From Flavobacterium sp. UBA7663 (lineage in GTDB: Bacteria > Bacteroidota > Bacteroidia > Flavobacteriales > Flavobacteriaceae), in contig NZ_DLHR01000027.1 of the NCBI RefSeq assembly GCF_002483315.1, positions 29,695-93,694 on the forward strand: DNA of 64,000 nt, in the 5' to 3' direction. Under the pieces are notes generated by a model. That model ran no database searches and was not told the DNA's origin. It saw nothing but the letters and a program-made list of their open reading frames with translations. A program made the position numbers and the translations under genes. The first letter of the stretch is position 1. Each line of letters opens with the position of its first letter. Positions 24,308 to 33,458 of this stretch are shown piece after piece.

Positions 24308-27300
24308 ATGAAATTAGCAGAAATATCGATAAAACGCCCGTCGTTAGTAATTGTATTGTTTACAATTCTAACACTTGGTGGACTGTTCAGTTATAGCAAT
24401 TTAGGCTACGAATTGATTCCTAAATTTGAAACTAACGTAATCACAATTGCCACAATTTATCCTGGTGCATCGCCAAGTGAAATTGAAAATACAGTAACAA
24501 AAAAAATTGAAGATGCTGTAGCTTCTTTAGAAAACATCAAAAAAATTGATGCAAAATCGTACGAAAGTTTATCAACCGTATCCATCACATTAACTTCAAA
24601 TGCTGATGTAAATGTTTCGATGAACGATGCGCAACGTAAAATTAACGCCATTATTAGTGATTTACCAGATGATGCAGAAACGCCTTCGTTAACTAAATTC
24701 TCCTTGAGTGATTTACCAATTATGACGATTGGTGCCAACGGAAAAATGGACGAAGTTGCTTTTTACGACTTAATTGATAAAAAATTAGCTCCGATTTTAT
24801 CTCGTGTTCAAGGTGTTGCGCAAGTAAACATTATTGGTGGACAAGAGAGAGAAATTCAAGTAAATCTTGATGCTGTAAAAATGCAAGGTTACGGACTTTC
24901 AATTCCGCAAGTGCAACAAAATATTTTATCATCAAATTTGGATTTCCCTACAGGAAACATTCAAACGCGTGACCAAAAAATATTAATTCGTTTAGCCGGA
25001 AAATATAAAAATGTTGAAGAATTAAGAAACTTAATTGTGTCATCAAGAAACGGAATTCAAGTTCGTTTAGGTGATATTGCAGATGTTCAAGACACGCAAA
25101 AAATTGCTGAAAAAGTTGCTCGTGTAGATCAAAAAAGTGCTATTCTTTTACAAATTGTAAAACAATCCGATGCAAATGCTGTAGCGGTAAGTGAAGAATT
25201 GGTAAAAACCATCAACAAATTAGAAAACGATTATAAATCGAAAGGTTTACAATTAGAAATTGCAAAAGACAGTACTATTTTCACATTAGAAGCAGCTGAT
25301 GCAGTGGTTCACGATTTACTTATTGCCGTTATATTAGTGGCATTAGTAATGTTGTTTTTCTTACACAGTGTTAGAAACTCATTAATTGTAATGGTTTCGA
25401 TTCCTGCTTCGTTAATTGCAACTTTCATTGGAATTTACTTAATGGGATATACTTTAAACTTAATGAGTTTATTAGGATTATCATTAGTAGTTGGTATCTT
25501 GGTGGATGATGCCATTGTGGTATTGGAAAACATTTATCGCCACATGGAAATGGGTAAAAACAAAGTTCGTGCTGCTTATGATGGAACTGCTGAAATTGGT
25601 GGAACCGTTGTATCGATTACCTTAGTAATTGTGGTAGTATTTTTACCAATTGCAATGAGTACTGGATTAGTTTCTAACATTATTACGCAATTCTGTGTAA
25701 CTGTTATTATCTCTACTTTATTGTCGTTAGTGGCTTCGTTTACTATTATTCCTTGGTTATCTTCTAGATATGGAAAATTAGAACACATTACTGGTAAGAC
25801 CTTTTTTGGAAGAATTATCCTTGGATTTGAAAGCTATTTAACTCGTTTTACGGACTGGGTTTCAGGATTGTTGACTTGGTGTTTAGACCATTATATTAAA
25901 ACATTCATTGTTGTTTTCACTTTATTTATTGCTTCAACAATAGGATTAATGGGTGGTGGATTTATTGGTGGTGAATTCTTCGCAGCTTCTGACAGTGGTG
26001 AATTTTTAGTTCAAATTGAAATGCCAAAAGACGCTTCGTTAGAACAAACCAATTTCATGACGCAAAAAGCAGAAGCTTTCCTGAAGAAAGAAGAATATGT
26101 TCACAGTCAAATTACTACTATTGGTCAAACTAGTGAAGGTTTAGGAGCATCTCAAGCAACCGCTTATAAATCGGAGATTAACGTAAAAATGGTTGGTTTA
26201 GACAAACGTGATGAACCTGCAAACGTATATGCTGCCAAAACAAAACGTAAACTAGAAAAAATCTTAGTTGGAGCAAAAGTTAAAACAGTTCCAGTAGGTA
26301 TTTTAGGAACTGCTGAAGATGCTACTTTAGGTTTAATCGTTACAGGTCCAAATGTTGAAACAGCTATGGCATTTGCTAAAGCAGCTGAAAAAGAATTACG
26401 CACGATTCCTGGAGCAACAGAAATTGAATTATCGGTAGAAGATGGAAATCCAGAAGTAAACGTTCAAGTTGACAGAGATAAAATGGCTGCGCTTGGTTTA
26501 AGTTTACAAACTGTAGGTATGACCATGCAAACTGCATTTAGCGGAAATACTGATGGTAAATTTAGAGCTGGAGAATACGAATACGACATCAACATTAAAT
26601 ATAATGCATTCGACAGAAAAAGTATTGCCGATGTAAGTAACTTAATTTTCATTAACGATAGAGGCGAACAAATCAAATTAATACAATTTGCAACAGTAAC
26701 TGAAAGTTCAGGTCCAAGTGAATTAGAAAGAAGAGACAAATCAGCATCGGTAACTGTAAAAGGTCAAAATGTGGGAGTTGCTTCGGGAACTATTGTATCG
26801 CAATGGCAAGAAAAAATTGATAAATTAGAAAAACCTACAGGTGTAGATTATATTTGGGGTGGTGATATGGAAAATCAATCTGAAGGTTTTGGAACACTTG
26901 GAATTGCTTTATTAGCCGCAATTATCTTGGTTTACCTTGTAATGGTTTCGTTATACGACAGTTTTGTGCATCCATTTGTAGTATTGTTTGCGATTCCGCT
27001 TTCATTTATTGGAGCCATGTTAGCTTTAGCTTTAACTAACAATACTTTGAATATTTTCACCATTCTGGGTATCATCATGCTAATTGGTCTGGTGTGTAAA
27101 AATGCGATTATGTTGGTGGATTATACGAATCAAAGACGTAAAGCAGGAGAAAGTATTAGAACCGCATTAATTCAAGCAAATCATGCAAGGTTACGTCCAA
27201 TTTTAATGACTACGATTGCAATGGTATTTGGTATGTTCCCAATTGCATTAGCTTCTGGTGCTGGGGCAGAATGGAAAAACGGTTTAGCTTGGGTAATTAT

Positions 27301-27484
27301 TGGTGGATTAATTTCATCGTTATTCTTAACCTTAATTGTGGTTCCTGTAATCTATGAAATCATGGAAAAAATAATCGCTAAATTCTCTAAAGGAGAAAAA
27401 ACAGACTATGAAGCTGAAATGGTTGCCGATTATGAACACAAAGAATTAAGTGAAGATGGTTTTAACCCAAAACACACTTTATAA
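24308..27484 (+). CDS. RND-family (AcrB/HAE1-type) efflux transporter
   Basis: 1058 residues, full length for an AcrB-like proton antiporter with 12 membrane helices and two large periplasmic loops. Proton-relay residues are intact: the Asp pair in GILVDDAIVVLEN (TM4, near residue 400) and the TM10 lysine in GLVCKNAIMLVDYTNQRR. N-terminal ISIKRPSLVIVLFTIL is the typical TM1. Last gene of the tetR-tolC-MFP-RND operon, followed by a terminator. Substrate range is not predictable; the local TetR suggests induction by a small hydrophobic compound. Confidence 0.95.
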   Translation: MKLAEISIKRPSLVIVLFTILTLGGLFSYSNLGYELIPKFETNVITIATIYPGASPSEIENTVTKKIEDAVASLENIKKIDAKSYESLSTVSITLTSNADVNVSMNDAQRKINAIISDLPDDAETPSLTKFSLSDLPIMTIGANGKMDEVAFYDLIDKKLAPILSRVQGVAQVNIIGGQEREIQVNLDAVKMQGYGLSIPQVQQNILSSNLDFPTGNIQTRDQKILIRLAGKYKNVEELRNLIVSSRNGIQVRLGDIADVQDTQKIAEKVARVDQKSAILLQIVKQSDANAVAVSEELVKTINKLENDYKSKGLQLEIAKDSTIFTLEAADAVVHDLLIAVILVALVMLFFLHSVRNSLIVMVSIPASLIATFIGIYLMGYTLNLMSLLGLSLVVGILVDDAIVVLENIYRHMEMGKNKVRAAYDGTAEIGGTVVSITLVIVVVFLPIAMSTGLVSNIITQFCVTVIISTLLSLVASFTIIPWLSSRYGKLEHITGKTFFGRIILGFESYLTRFTDWVSGLLTWCLDHYIKTFIVVFTLFIASTIGLMGGGFIGGEFFAASDSGEFLVQIEMPKDASLEQTNFMTQKAEAFLKKEEYVHSQITTIGQTSEGLGASQATAYKSEINVKMVGLDKRDEPANVYAAKTKRKLEKILVGAKVKTVPVGILGTAEDATLGLIVTGPNVETAMAFAKAAEKELRTIPGATEIELSVEDGNPEVNVQVDRDKMAALGLSLQTVGMTMQTAFSGNTDGKFRAGEYEYDINIKYNAFDRKSIADVSNLIFINDRGEQIKLIQFATVTESSGPSELERRDKSASVTVKGQNVGVASGTIVSQWQEKIDKLEKPTGVDYIWGGDMENQSEGFGTLGIALLAAIILVYLVMVSLYDSFVHPFVVLFAIPLSFIGAMLALALTNNTLNIFTILGIIMLIGLVCKNAIMLVDYTNQRRKAGESIRTALIQANHARLRPILMTTIAMVFGMFPIALASGAGAEWKNGLAWVIIGGLISSLFLTLIVVPVIYEIMEKIIAKFSKGEKTDYEAEMVADYEHKELSEDGFNPKHTL

Positions 27485-27490
27485 AAACAA

Positions 27491-27520
27491 AAAAGTCCCG
27501 ATTAAATCGGGACTTTTTTT
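27491..27520. terminator. Terminator of the efflux operon
   Basis: AAAGTCCCGA/TCGGGACTTT stem followed by a T run on the + strand. The flanking A run also makes it usable from the convergent minus-strand MORN gene. Confidence 0.9.
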
Positions 27521-27535
27521 ATACTTAAAATAGAA

Positions 27536-27880
27536 TTAGTTTTTAACTAATACGTCTTTTGACCATTTTTTTACTTCAGCAATTCTGCTTTCAGAAAAAT
27601 CAACTTCGCTTAATGAAGCATCACTCCAAAAAAACCATTTTCCGGTTTTAGCACCTTTATTATATTCTCCAATAGATTGTTTAGAACCATCTTCGTTATA
27701 AGCCATCCATTTTCCATGTAATTTTCCGTCTAAGTAATACCCTTCTTGTTTTACTTGTCCGTTATCATAATAATATGTTGCTTTTACCATTTGGTCAACC
27801 ACTTCAAATTTTGGTTTTACTTCTTGTGCAAATGACAAACTCGAAACCAATAAAACTACTGCAATAACTACTTTTTTCAT
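27536..27880 (-). CDS. Secreted MORN-repeat (YwqK-like) protein
   Basis: 114 residues with signal peptide MKKVVIAVVLLVSSLSFAQ. The mature part contains three MORN-variant repeats (GQVKQEGYYLDGKLHGKW, GSKQSIGEYNKGAKTGKW, and a degenerate third). Such proteins are common in Bacteroidetes; some databases call them YwqK-type antitoxins, but a secreted form with no toxin neighbour gives no support for a toxin-antitoxin role here. Function unknown. Confidence 0.8.
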   Translation of the reverse strand: MKKVVIAVVLLVSSLSFAQEVKPKFEVVDQMVKATYYYDNGQVKQEGYYLDGKLHGKWMAYNEDGSKQSIGEYNKGAKTGKWFFWSDASLSEVDFSESRIAEVKKWSKDVLVKN

Positions 27881-27990
27881 ACTCTTTTCTTTTTTAGGTT
27901 AACATTACAGTAACAAATATAAAATTTATTTTACAATAAAAAAACTTTTGCTTAACAATTTGGTAACATTAGATAAAAACTTAACATTGA

Positions 27991-28019
27991 AAAAGCCAAT
28001 ACGTAATGTATTGGCTTTA
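27991..28019 (-). terminator. Terminator of the TlpA-like gene
   Basis: AAAGCCAATAC (27992-28002) pairs with GTATTGGCTTT (28008-28018), an 11-bp stem just downstream of the minus-strand stop. Confidence 0.85.
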
Positions 28020-28044
28020 AATAAGATATAAAAAATCGTTATAA

Positions 28045-29052
28045 TTACTTCACTAAATCATCTAATAATTCCGTTAAAGATGCAGATGAAGGACGGGCAG
28101 CATCTGCTTTTATTACTTTACCATCAGGTCCTATTAAAATAAATCTTGGAATTGAATTAATTCCAAAAGCTTTGATAAAATCTGAAGTCCAGTTTTTGTC
28201 TGCAAACAATTGAATTCCTCCCAATTCTTTAGAAACTACCATTTTTTTCCATTTCTCATAATCCTTTTCTGTATCAACAGAAATACTCACAAACTCGATA
28301 TTCTTTCCGTGATATTTTGCTTCTACTTTCTTTAAATGAGGAATCTCAGCCAAACAAGGTCCACACCAAGTAGCCCAAACATCAATATATACATATTTTC
28401 CTTTTAAATCTTCTAACTTGGTTTTTCCTCCTTTGTGATTTTCGTAATCAAATGATGGAGAAACAATGCCTTCCATTTTCTTAGCCGCCACTTTTTGATT
28501 ATAATAATCTAACAAGAATTTTTCTTCTTGATCAAATGAAGGGCGTAACATTTTTACTAAAGTTTCATCCAAGCTTTTTCCATCAATCATGCTAATATCA
28601 TTCGCTTTCTTTTTAGCTAATGCATCTTTAAAAGTAGCTTCGTCAGCATCAAATAAAGCTTCTAGCTCCATCTCAAACTTTTCATCAGACAATGCTTTTT
28701 TAGCTAGATAGTTGTTTTCATTAGCACCATTTCCTTTGTAAACAATAGTTTCATCAAAATCTTTAGTATCTAATGTTAACTTTAAATCGTAACCATTTTT
28801 CAAAAACATAGTAGTTCCTTCATTACCATCGTTCAAACGATACAATCCTCCATCTTTTGAAGCTTCAAAAGTGGTTTGAAATTCTCCTTTTTTATTAATC
28901 CCAACTTTTTGTTTAAAAGATCTTCCCGAAGAAATAGTAATCGTGTCCGAAAATCTATTGGCGATTTTGACGTTTAAAGAAACCGTATTAGTAGTATTTT
29001 GAGCAAATCCAGAAAGAATTGCTACAAAAAACAAAAAGAATGCTTTTTTCAT
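28045..29052 (-). CDS. Periplasmic TlpA/ResA-like thiol-disulfide oxidoreductase
   Basis: 335 residues with signal peptide (MKKAFFLFFVAILSGFAQ). An N-terminal beta-rich DUF4369-like domain with a helical segment (about 20-200) precedes a thioredoxin-fold domain with active site WATWCGPCLAEIP near residue 230 and the cis-proline segment NSIPRFILIGPDG. The family reduces or isomerises disulfides, or assists cytochrome maturation, in the periplasm. It is divergently transcribed from aspS. No partner gene nearby indicates a specific substrate. Confidence 0.88.
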   Translation of the reverse strand: MKKAFFLFFVAILSGFAQNTTNTVSLNVKIANRFSDTITISSGRSFKQKVGINKKGEFQTTFEASKDGGLYRLNDGNEGTTMFLKNGYDLKLTLDTKDFDETIVYKGNGANENNYLAKKALSDEKFEMELEALFDADEATFKDALAKKKANDISMIDGKSLDETLVKMLRPSFDQEEKFLLDYYNQKVAAKKMEGIVSPSFDYENHKGGKTKLEDLKGKYVYIDVWATWCGPCLAEIPHLKKVEAKYHGKNIEFVSISVDTEKDYEKWKKMVVSKELGGIQLFADKNWTSDFIKAFGINSIPRFILIGPDGKVIKADAARPSSASLTELLDDLVK

Positions 29053-29119
29053 GTTTTAAAAGTGTTATTTATTGATTCAAATCTATTAAAATTAAACGAA
29101 TAAAATTAATATTTGTTAC

Positions 29120-29127
29120 TACATTTG
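29120..29127 (+). promoter_or_regulatory. -7 promoter box of aspS
   Basis: TACATTTG matches TAnnTTTG and lies 16 bases before the aspS ATG. No clear -33 TTG at proper distance was found. Confidence 0.5.
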
Positions 29128-29143
29128 CAAAAAATTTCAAGAA

Positions 29144-30889
29144 ATGTACAGAAGTCATAACTGTGGCGAATTAAACGCTTCACACATCAATACAGAAGTT
29201 ACCCTTGCAGGTTGGGTTCAAAAATCGAGAGATAAAGGATTTATGATTTGGGTTGATTTACGTGACCGTTATGGTATCACGCAATTAATCTTTGATGAAC
29301 AAAGAACCGACAAAGCCGTTATTGAAAAGGCAAAATCTTTAGGAAGAGAGTTTGTTATTCAAATTAAAGGAACTGTTATTGAGCGCGTTTCTAAAAACCC
29401 AAATATGGCAACTGGTGACGTTGAAATCTTAGTTACCGAATTAACTATTTTAAACGAAGCACAATTGCCTCCATTTACTATCGAAGATGAAACCGATGGT
29501 GGCGAAGATATTCGTATGAAATATCGTTACTTAGATATCAGAAGAAATCCGGTTAAAAACAACTTATTGTTCCGTCATAAAGTATCAATGGAAGTTAGAA
29601 AATATCTTTCTGACCAAGGTTTTTGTGATGTAGAAACACCATATTTAATTAAATCTACTCCAGAAGGTGCGCGTGATTTCGTAGTACCAAGTAGAATGAA
29701 TGAAGGTCAATTTTACGCACTTCCTCAATCACCACAAACGTTTAAACAATTATTGATGGTAGGTGGAATGGATAAATATTTCCAAATTGTGAAATGTTTC
29801 CGTGACGAAGATTTACGTGCTGACCGTCAACCAGAATTTACACAAATCGACTGTGAAATGGCATTCGTAGAGCAGGAAGATATTTTAGATATGTTCGAAG
29901 GCTTAACACGTCATTTACTAAAAGAAATCAAAGGAATTGAAGTAGATAAATTCCCAAGAATTACTTACGATTACGCCATGAAAACCTACGGTAATGACAA
30001 ACCAGATATTCGTTTTGAAATGAAATTTGGAGAGTTAAATGCTGTAGCTCAACATAAAGATTTCCCAGTATTCAATTCAGCTGAATTAGTAGTCGGAATA
30101 GCTGCGCCAGGTTGTGCAAATTATACCAGAAAAGAAATTGATGCTTTAATTGATTGGGTAAAACGCCCTCAAGTTGGAGCATTAGGAATGGTTTATGTAA
30201 AATGTGAAGAAGATGGAACTTTCAAATCATCTGTAGATAAATTCTACGATCAAGAAGATTTGAAAAAATGGGCAGAAATTACTAACGCAAAACCAGGCGA
30301 TTTAATTTTAGTATTATCAGGAAAGGCAGATAAGACAAGAACACAATTATCGGCACTTCGTATGGAAGTTGCAACGCGTTTAGGTTTGAGAAAATCAGAC
30401 GAATTTGCGCCATTATGGGTTGTAGATTTCCCTTTATTAGAATGGGATGAAGAAAGCGGAAGATACCACGCAATGCACCATCCGTTTACTTCTCCAAAAC
30501 CAGAAGACATGGCATTAATTGAAACTGAACCAGGAAAAGTTCGTGCTAATGCTTATGACATGGTATTAAACGGAAACGAAATTGGCGGAGGTTCTATTCG
30601 TATTCATGACAGAGAATTACAAAGTAGAATGTTTGATTTATTAGGATTCAGCAAAGAACAAGCTCAAGCTCAATTCGGATTTTTAATGAATGCGTTTGAA
30701 TTTGGAGCGCCACCACACGGTGGTTTAGCTTTTGGATTGGATAGATTGGTTTCTATTTTAGGCGGACAAGAAACGATTCGAGATTTTATTGCTTTCCCTA
30801 AAAACAACTCAGGAAGAGATGTAATGATTGATGCTCCTTCAACAATTGATGAAGCACAATTACAAGAATTACATATTAAACTAAGATAA
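29144..30889 (+). CDS. aspS: Aspartyl-tRNA synthetase
   Basis: Class II aminoacyl-tRNA synthetase charging tRNA-Asp. The 581-residue bacterial-type protein has an N-terminal OB-fold (HINTEVTLAGWVQKSRDKG), motif 2 (FRDEDLRADRQPEFTQID), the bacterial GAD insertion domain (about 290-410) and motif 3 (FGLDRLVSILGG). Length and motifs are complete. Downstream, 2 bases separate its stop from a small membrane protein gene. Confidence 0.97.
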   Translation: MYRSHNCGELNASHINTEVTLAGWVQKSRDKGFMIWVDLRDRYGITQLIFDEQRTDKAVIEKAKSLGREFVIQIKGTVIERVSKNPNMATGDVEILVTELTILNEAQLPPFTIEDETDGGEDIRMKYRYLDIRRNPVKNNLLFRHKVSMEVRKYLSDQGFCDVETPYLIKSTPEGARDFVVPSRMNEGQFYALPQSPQTFKQLLMVGGMDKYFQIVKCFRDEDLRADRQPEFTQIDCEMAFVEQEDILDMFEGLTRHLLKEIKGIEVDKFPRITYDYAMKTYGNDKPDIRFEMKFGELNAVAQHKDFPVFNSAELVVGIAAPGCANYTRKEIDALIDWVKRPQVGALGMVYVKCEEDGTFKSSVDKFYDQEDLKKWAEITNAKPGDLILVLSGKADKTRTQLSALRMEVATRLGLRKSDEFAPLWVVDFPLLEWDEESGRYHAMHHPFTSPKPEDMALIETEPGKVRANAYDMVLNGNEIGGGSIRIHDRELQSRMFDLLGFSKEQAQAQFGFLMNAFEFGAPPHGGLAFGLDRLVSILGGQETIRDFIAFPKNNSGRDVMIDAPSTIDEAQLQELHIKLR

Positions 30890-30891
30890 AA

Positions 30892-31122
30892 ATGAAAAAG
30901 ATTCTAATTGCTCTTGTCGCAATCATTGCTTGCCTTATTTCTTTTGGATATTTTCAAAAAAACAACGGTTTCAATGGCGATAAATGGATTGGAATTGGAG
31001 TTCTTTTAGCGGCTTTTGTGTTAATGCCTTTGTTTTTATATTCGAGATTTAAAAACAAAGAAACCAGAGAAAGAATGCTAAACTTAAGTTCAAAGAAAAA
31101 AGAAGATGCTGATAATCAGTAA
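30892..31122 (+). CDS. Small two-helix membrane protein
   Basis: 76 residues with two hydrophobic helices (about 3-20 and 35-52) and a charged cytoplasmic tail (RERMLNLSSKKKEDADNQ). The ATG follows the aspS stop after 2 bases, so it is translated from the aspS transcript. No family recognised. Confidence 0.7.
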   Translation: MKKILIALVAIIACLISFGYFQKNNGFNGDKWIGIGVLLAAFVLMPLFLYSRFKNKETRERMLNLSSKKKEDADNQ

Positions 31123-31146
31123 TTTTGAAATATTTTTAACTTTTTC

Positions 31147-31176
31147 TTGTTCGTGTCAGAAATAAGTATATCTTTG
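31147..31176 (+). promoter_or_regulatory. Promoter of the cold-shock gene
   Basis: TTG (31147-31149), a 19-base spacer and TATCTTTG (31169-31176). Transcription would begin near 31182, leaving a leader of only about 24 bases, much shorter than the long leader of E. coli cspA. Confidence 0.6.
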
Positions 31177-31205
31177 ACTATTATTAATTTTTTTATATTA
31201 CAAAA

Positions 31206-31406
31206 ATGCGCACAGGCAAAGTTAAATTCTTCAATGAATCAAAAGGTTACGGTTTTATTACAGATGATGAAACAGGAAAAGACATTTTCGTACACGCAAG
31301 CGGAATGAGAGTTGAATCTCTTAATGAAGGTGATGCAGTTAGCTACGAAGAAGAAGAAGGAAGAAAAGGTAAAGTAGCTGCTCAAGTAGTAGTTATCGAA
31401 GACTAA
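31206..31406 (+). CDS. Cold-shock (CspA-type) RNA-binding protein
   Basis: 66-residue single cold-shock domain. RNP1 (KGYGFITDD) and RNP2 (DIFVHAS) are both present, after the typical MRTGKVKFFNESKG opening. Such proteins bind single-stranded nucleic acid and act as RNA chaperones. Own promoter upstream and terminator downstream make it monocistronic. Confidence 0.93.
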   Translation: MRTGKVKFFNESKGYGFITDDETGKDIFVHASGMRVESLNEGDAVSYEEEEGRKGKVAAQVVVIED

Positions 31407-31438
31407 TATATATTATTTTTTGATTACCTAGAAAGAAC

Positions 31439-31468
31439 AAAGTCCCGATTAAATCGGGGCTTTTTTTA
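31439..31468 (+). terminator. Terminator of the cold-shock gene
   Basis: AGTCCCGATT/AATCGGGGCT stem plus T run. The stem is nearly identical to the terminator at 27491-27520. Confidence 0.85.
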
Positions 31469-31499
31469 TGCAATTACGTGAATAAAATATTTCAATAAA

Positions 31500-31528
31500 A
31501 AAAGGACTACAAAAATGTAGTCCTTTTT
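31500..31528. terminator. Terminator of the TonB-dependent receptor gene
   Basis: AAAGGACTAC pairs with GTAGTCCTTT around AAAAAT, flanked by A and T runs. It lies 18 bases beyond the minus-strand receptor stop. Confidence 0.85.
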
Positions 31529-31545
31529 TCTTGTTAACTAACCTT

Positions 31546-33369
31546 CTATTTAAACAAATATTTCATTCCAAATAAAACATTCCCTTTTGGCATAGGAACC
31601 ATTCCTGCTTCTACATATTCTGTATCAAAAATATTATTAGCATATACTGAAAATTCCAATGCTTTTAATTGATATGAAGCACTTACATCCCAAATGTTGT
31701 AACTAACTCCTGAGGTTCTCTCTACGTATCTATATCCAATTGAATTGCTGAAATTTTTGAACCATTCCATTGCATAATTCCCAACGAATTGATGTTTCAT
31801 TGAGTTTATAGAATATCTTGAATAAGCAGCACTACTTTGCTTAACATCATCTTCGATAAACGTGTAACCCATTTTGATTTTTTGTGGCAAAGTATTTAAT
31901 GCAAAACGATATTCTACTTGTGCTTCAAAACCTTTTGTGTTTACATCTTGTATGTTTTGAGGTGTATAAACAACAGCCGCCTCTGTTGGTCTTACATAAT
32001 CAATCAAATCATTTGAATCTCTGTTAAATGCTGCAAACGTAAAGTCAAATTTTGACGTTAACCATTTGATTCCTATTTCTTCTGAAAGTGCTTCTTCAGG
32101 TTGTAAATTTTCATTCCCAATAGCTTGTGGTCCTATGTAATACAAATCAGTATATGTTGGAACTCTGTAAGTATATCCAATGTTTCCATACACTCTAAAA
32201 TCGGAAGAAATTTGATAACCTAAGTCTAATCCCGGAAATGCTTTGCTATCAAAATCAGAAAAATAAGATACTGCAACTCCTGGTGTTATATCAAATTTAT
32301 TGTCCAAAAACTGAAAACGATGTTCTAAAAACACAGAAGCCATTTCTCTTGAATTATCGCCCAACCTATTACTTGATATGTAATATTTAGCCATTTCAAC
32401 ACCAAAACCAGTGATTCCAACTTTTGATTCATAAGAACCATTTAATTCAGCAGCAAACTTATTGGTAATATGTAAATTTCTATAAATAGAAGGATTACTT
32501 CTTATGTAGTGATATTCGTCTTGATTTCTTCTCCAATATACTCTTGGTTTCCAAGTGAAATTTCCATTTTTAATAACCGTTGAAAATCCAACTAAACTCG
32601 CTTGTGTTTCTTCATATTGTTCAGTAGCCGATGGAATTCCATAAAAACCATTTGCGCCAAATTTTCTCTCTGAATAAGTAGTAAGTAAATTAATTGGTAA
32701 TTTATTTTTGTTGAATTGACTTTTCAATACATAATTGGTATTGTCAAAATCAGTATTATGGCGATAACCTTCTGAGAAATTTTTAGAAAAATGTACAATA
32801 TGACTACTTTCTTTTAAACTAACTGTACCTGTTGCTTCAGCAATAAATTGACCGAAAGAACCTCCTTGCACTTTAGCAATTAAAGAGTTTTCTTCAACAT
32901 CTTTGGTTACAATGTTAACAGCTCCCGTAAAAGCATTTTGTCCAAAAATACGTGCGGCAGGTCCTTTAATTACTTCAATTCTTTTAATCACTTCAATTGG
33001 TAACGCTAAATTTAAAGTATGATGTCCAGTTTGTGGATCATCAACTTTAATACCGTCAATAAGCAATAATGTTTGATCAAAACCACCACCTCTAATGTAT
33101 AAATCGGCTTGCATTCCGTTTACACCTTGGCGTCTTACATCAATTCCTGCTAATTGTTGTAAAGCATCAGCAACATTGGTAACACCTAATTTTTTAATAT
33201 CTGCTGCGGTAACAATTTGAATAGTTCTTGAGTTTTCTTTAAAAGGTAAATCAATTCGAGAAGAAGTAACTACAACTTCTTTAAGAGAATCGGTTTTTAA
33301 TTCTGTTTCTTGTGCATTTCCAAGTAAAGTACTTAAAAGCAAGGCAGATAAAAAGTATTTATTTTTCAT
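31546..33369 (-). CDS. TonB-dependent outer-membrane receptor (BtuB-like size)
   Basis: 607 residues: signal peptide (about 1-19), a TonB-box-like segment (SLKEVVVTSSR), a plug domain (about 45-150, with ALQQLAGIDVRRQG, LYIRGGGFDQTLLLIDG and GPAARIFGQNAFTGAVNIVTK) and a 22-strand barrel ending in Phe-Lys. It imports a scarce ligand using TonB energy. Size and plug resemble vitamin-type receptors rather than SusC proteins, but no cobalamin riboswitch can be placed in its 68-base upstream region. The divergently transcribed MocR-type gene shares that region and probably controls it. Confidence 0.92.
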   Translation of the reverse strand: MKNKYFLSALLLSTLLGNAQETELKTDSLKEVVVTSSRIDLPFKENSRTIQIVTAADIKKLGVTNVADALQQLAGIDVRRQGVNGMQADLYIRGGGFDQTLLLIDGIKVDDPQTGHHTLNLALPIEVIKRIEVIKGPAARIFGQNAFTGAVNIVTKDVEENSLIAKVQGGSFGQFIAEATGTVSLKESSHIVHFSKNFSEGYRHNTDFDNTNYVLKSQFNKNKLPINLLTTYSERKFGANGFYGIPSATEQYEETQASLVGFSTVIKNGNFTWKPRVYWRRNQDEYHYIRSNPSIYRNLHITNKFAAELNGSYESKVGITGFGVEMAKYYISSNRLGDNSREMASVFLEHRFQFLDNKFDITPGVAVSYFSDFDSKAFPGLDLGYQISSDFRVYGNIGYTYRVPTYTDLYYIGPQAIGNENLQPEEALSEEIGIKWLTSKFDFTFAAFNRDSNDLIDYVRPTEAAVVYTPQNIQDVNTKGFEAQVEYRFALNTLPQKIKMGYTFIEDDVKQSSAAYSRYSINSMKHQFVGNYAMEWFKNFSNSIGYRYVERTSGVSYNIWDVSASYQLKALEFSVYANNIFDTEYVEAGMVPMPKGNVLFGMKYLFK

Positions 33370-33400
33370 TTGAAGTTTATTTTAAAACGGTGCAAAAGTC

Positions 33401-33458
33401 GTAACTTTCCGGACGATTAAAATAGTCCAGTTTTAAAATGAAAGATAGTCCGGTAACT
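33401..33458. promoter_or_regulatory. Shared control region with repeated GTCC half-sites
   Basis: Between the receptor and the MocR-type gene lie CCGGAC (33409-33414), TAGTCCAG (33423-33430) and, just inside the MocR reading frame, TAGTCCGG (33446-33453). The GTAACT word occurs at both ends. TAACTTTC (33402-33409) resembles a -7 box for the MocR-type gene. Likely operator, assigned by inference. Confidence 0.45.

Noticed and set aside
27536..27880. YwqK-type antitoxin in a toxin-antitoxin pair
   Set aside because: The protein has a signal peptide and there is no toxin-like neighbour; MORN repeats alone are not evidence.
33370..33437. Cobalamin or other riboswitch ahead of the TonB receptor
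   Set aside because: Only 68 bases separate the divergent genes, too short for the riboswitch, and no conserved B12 box is visible.
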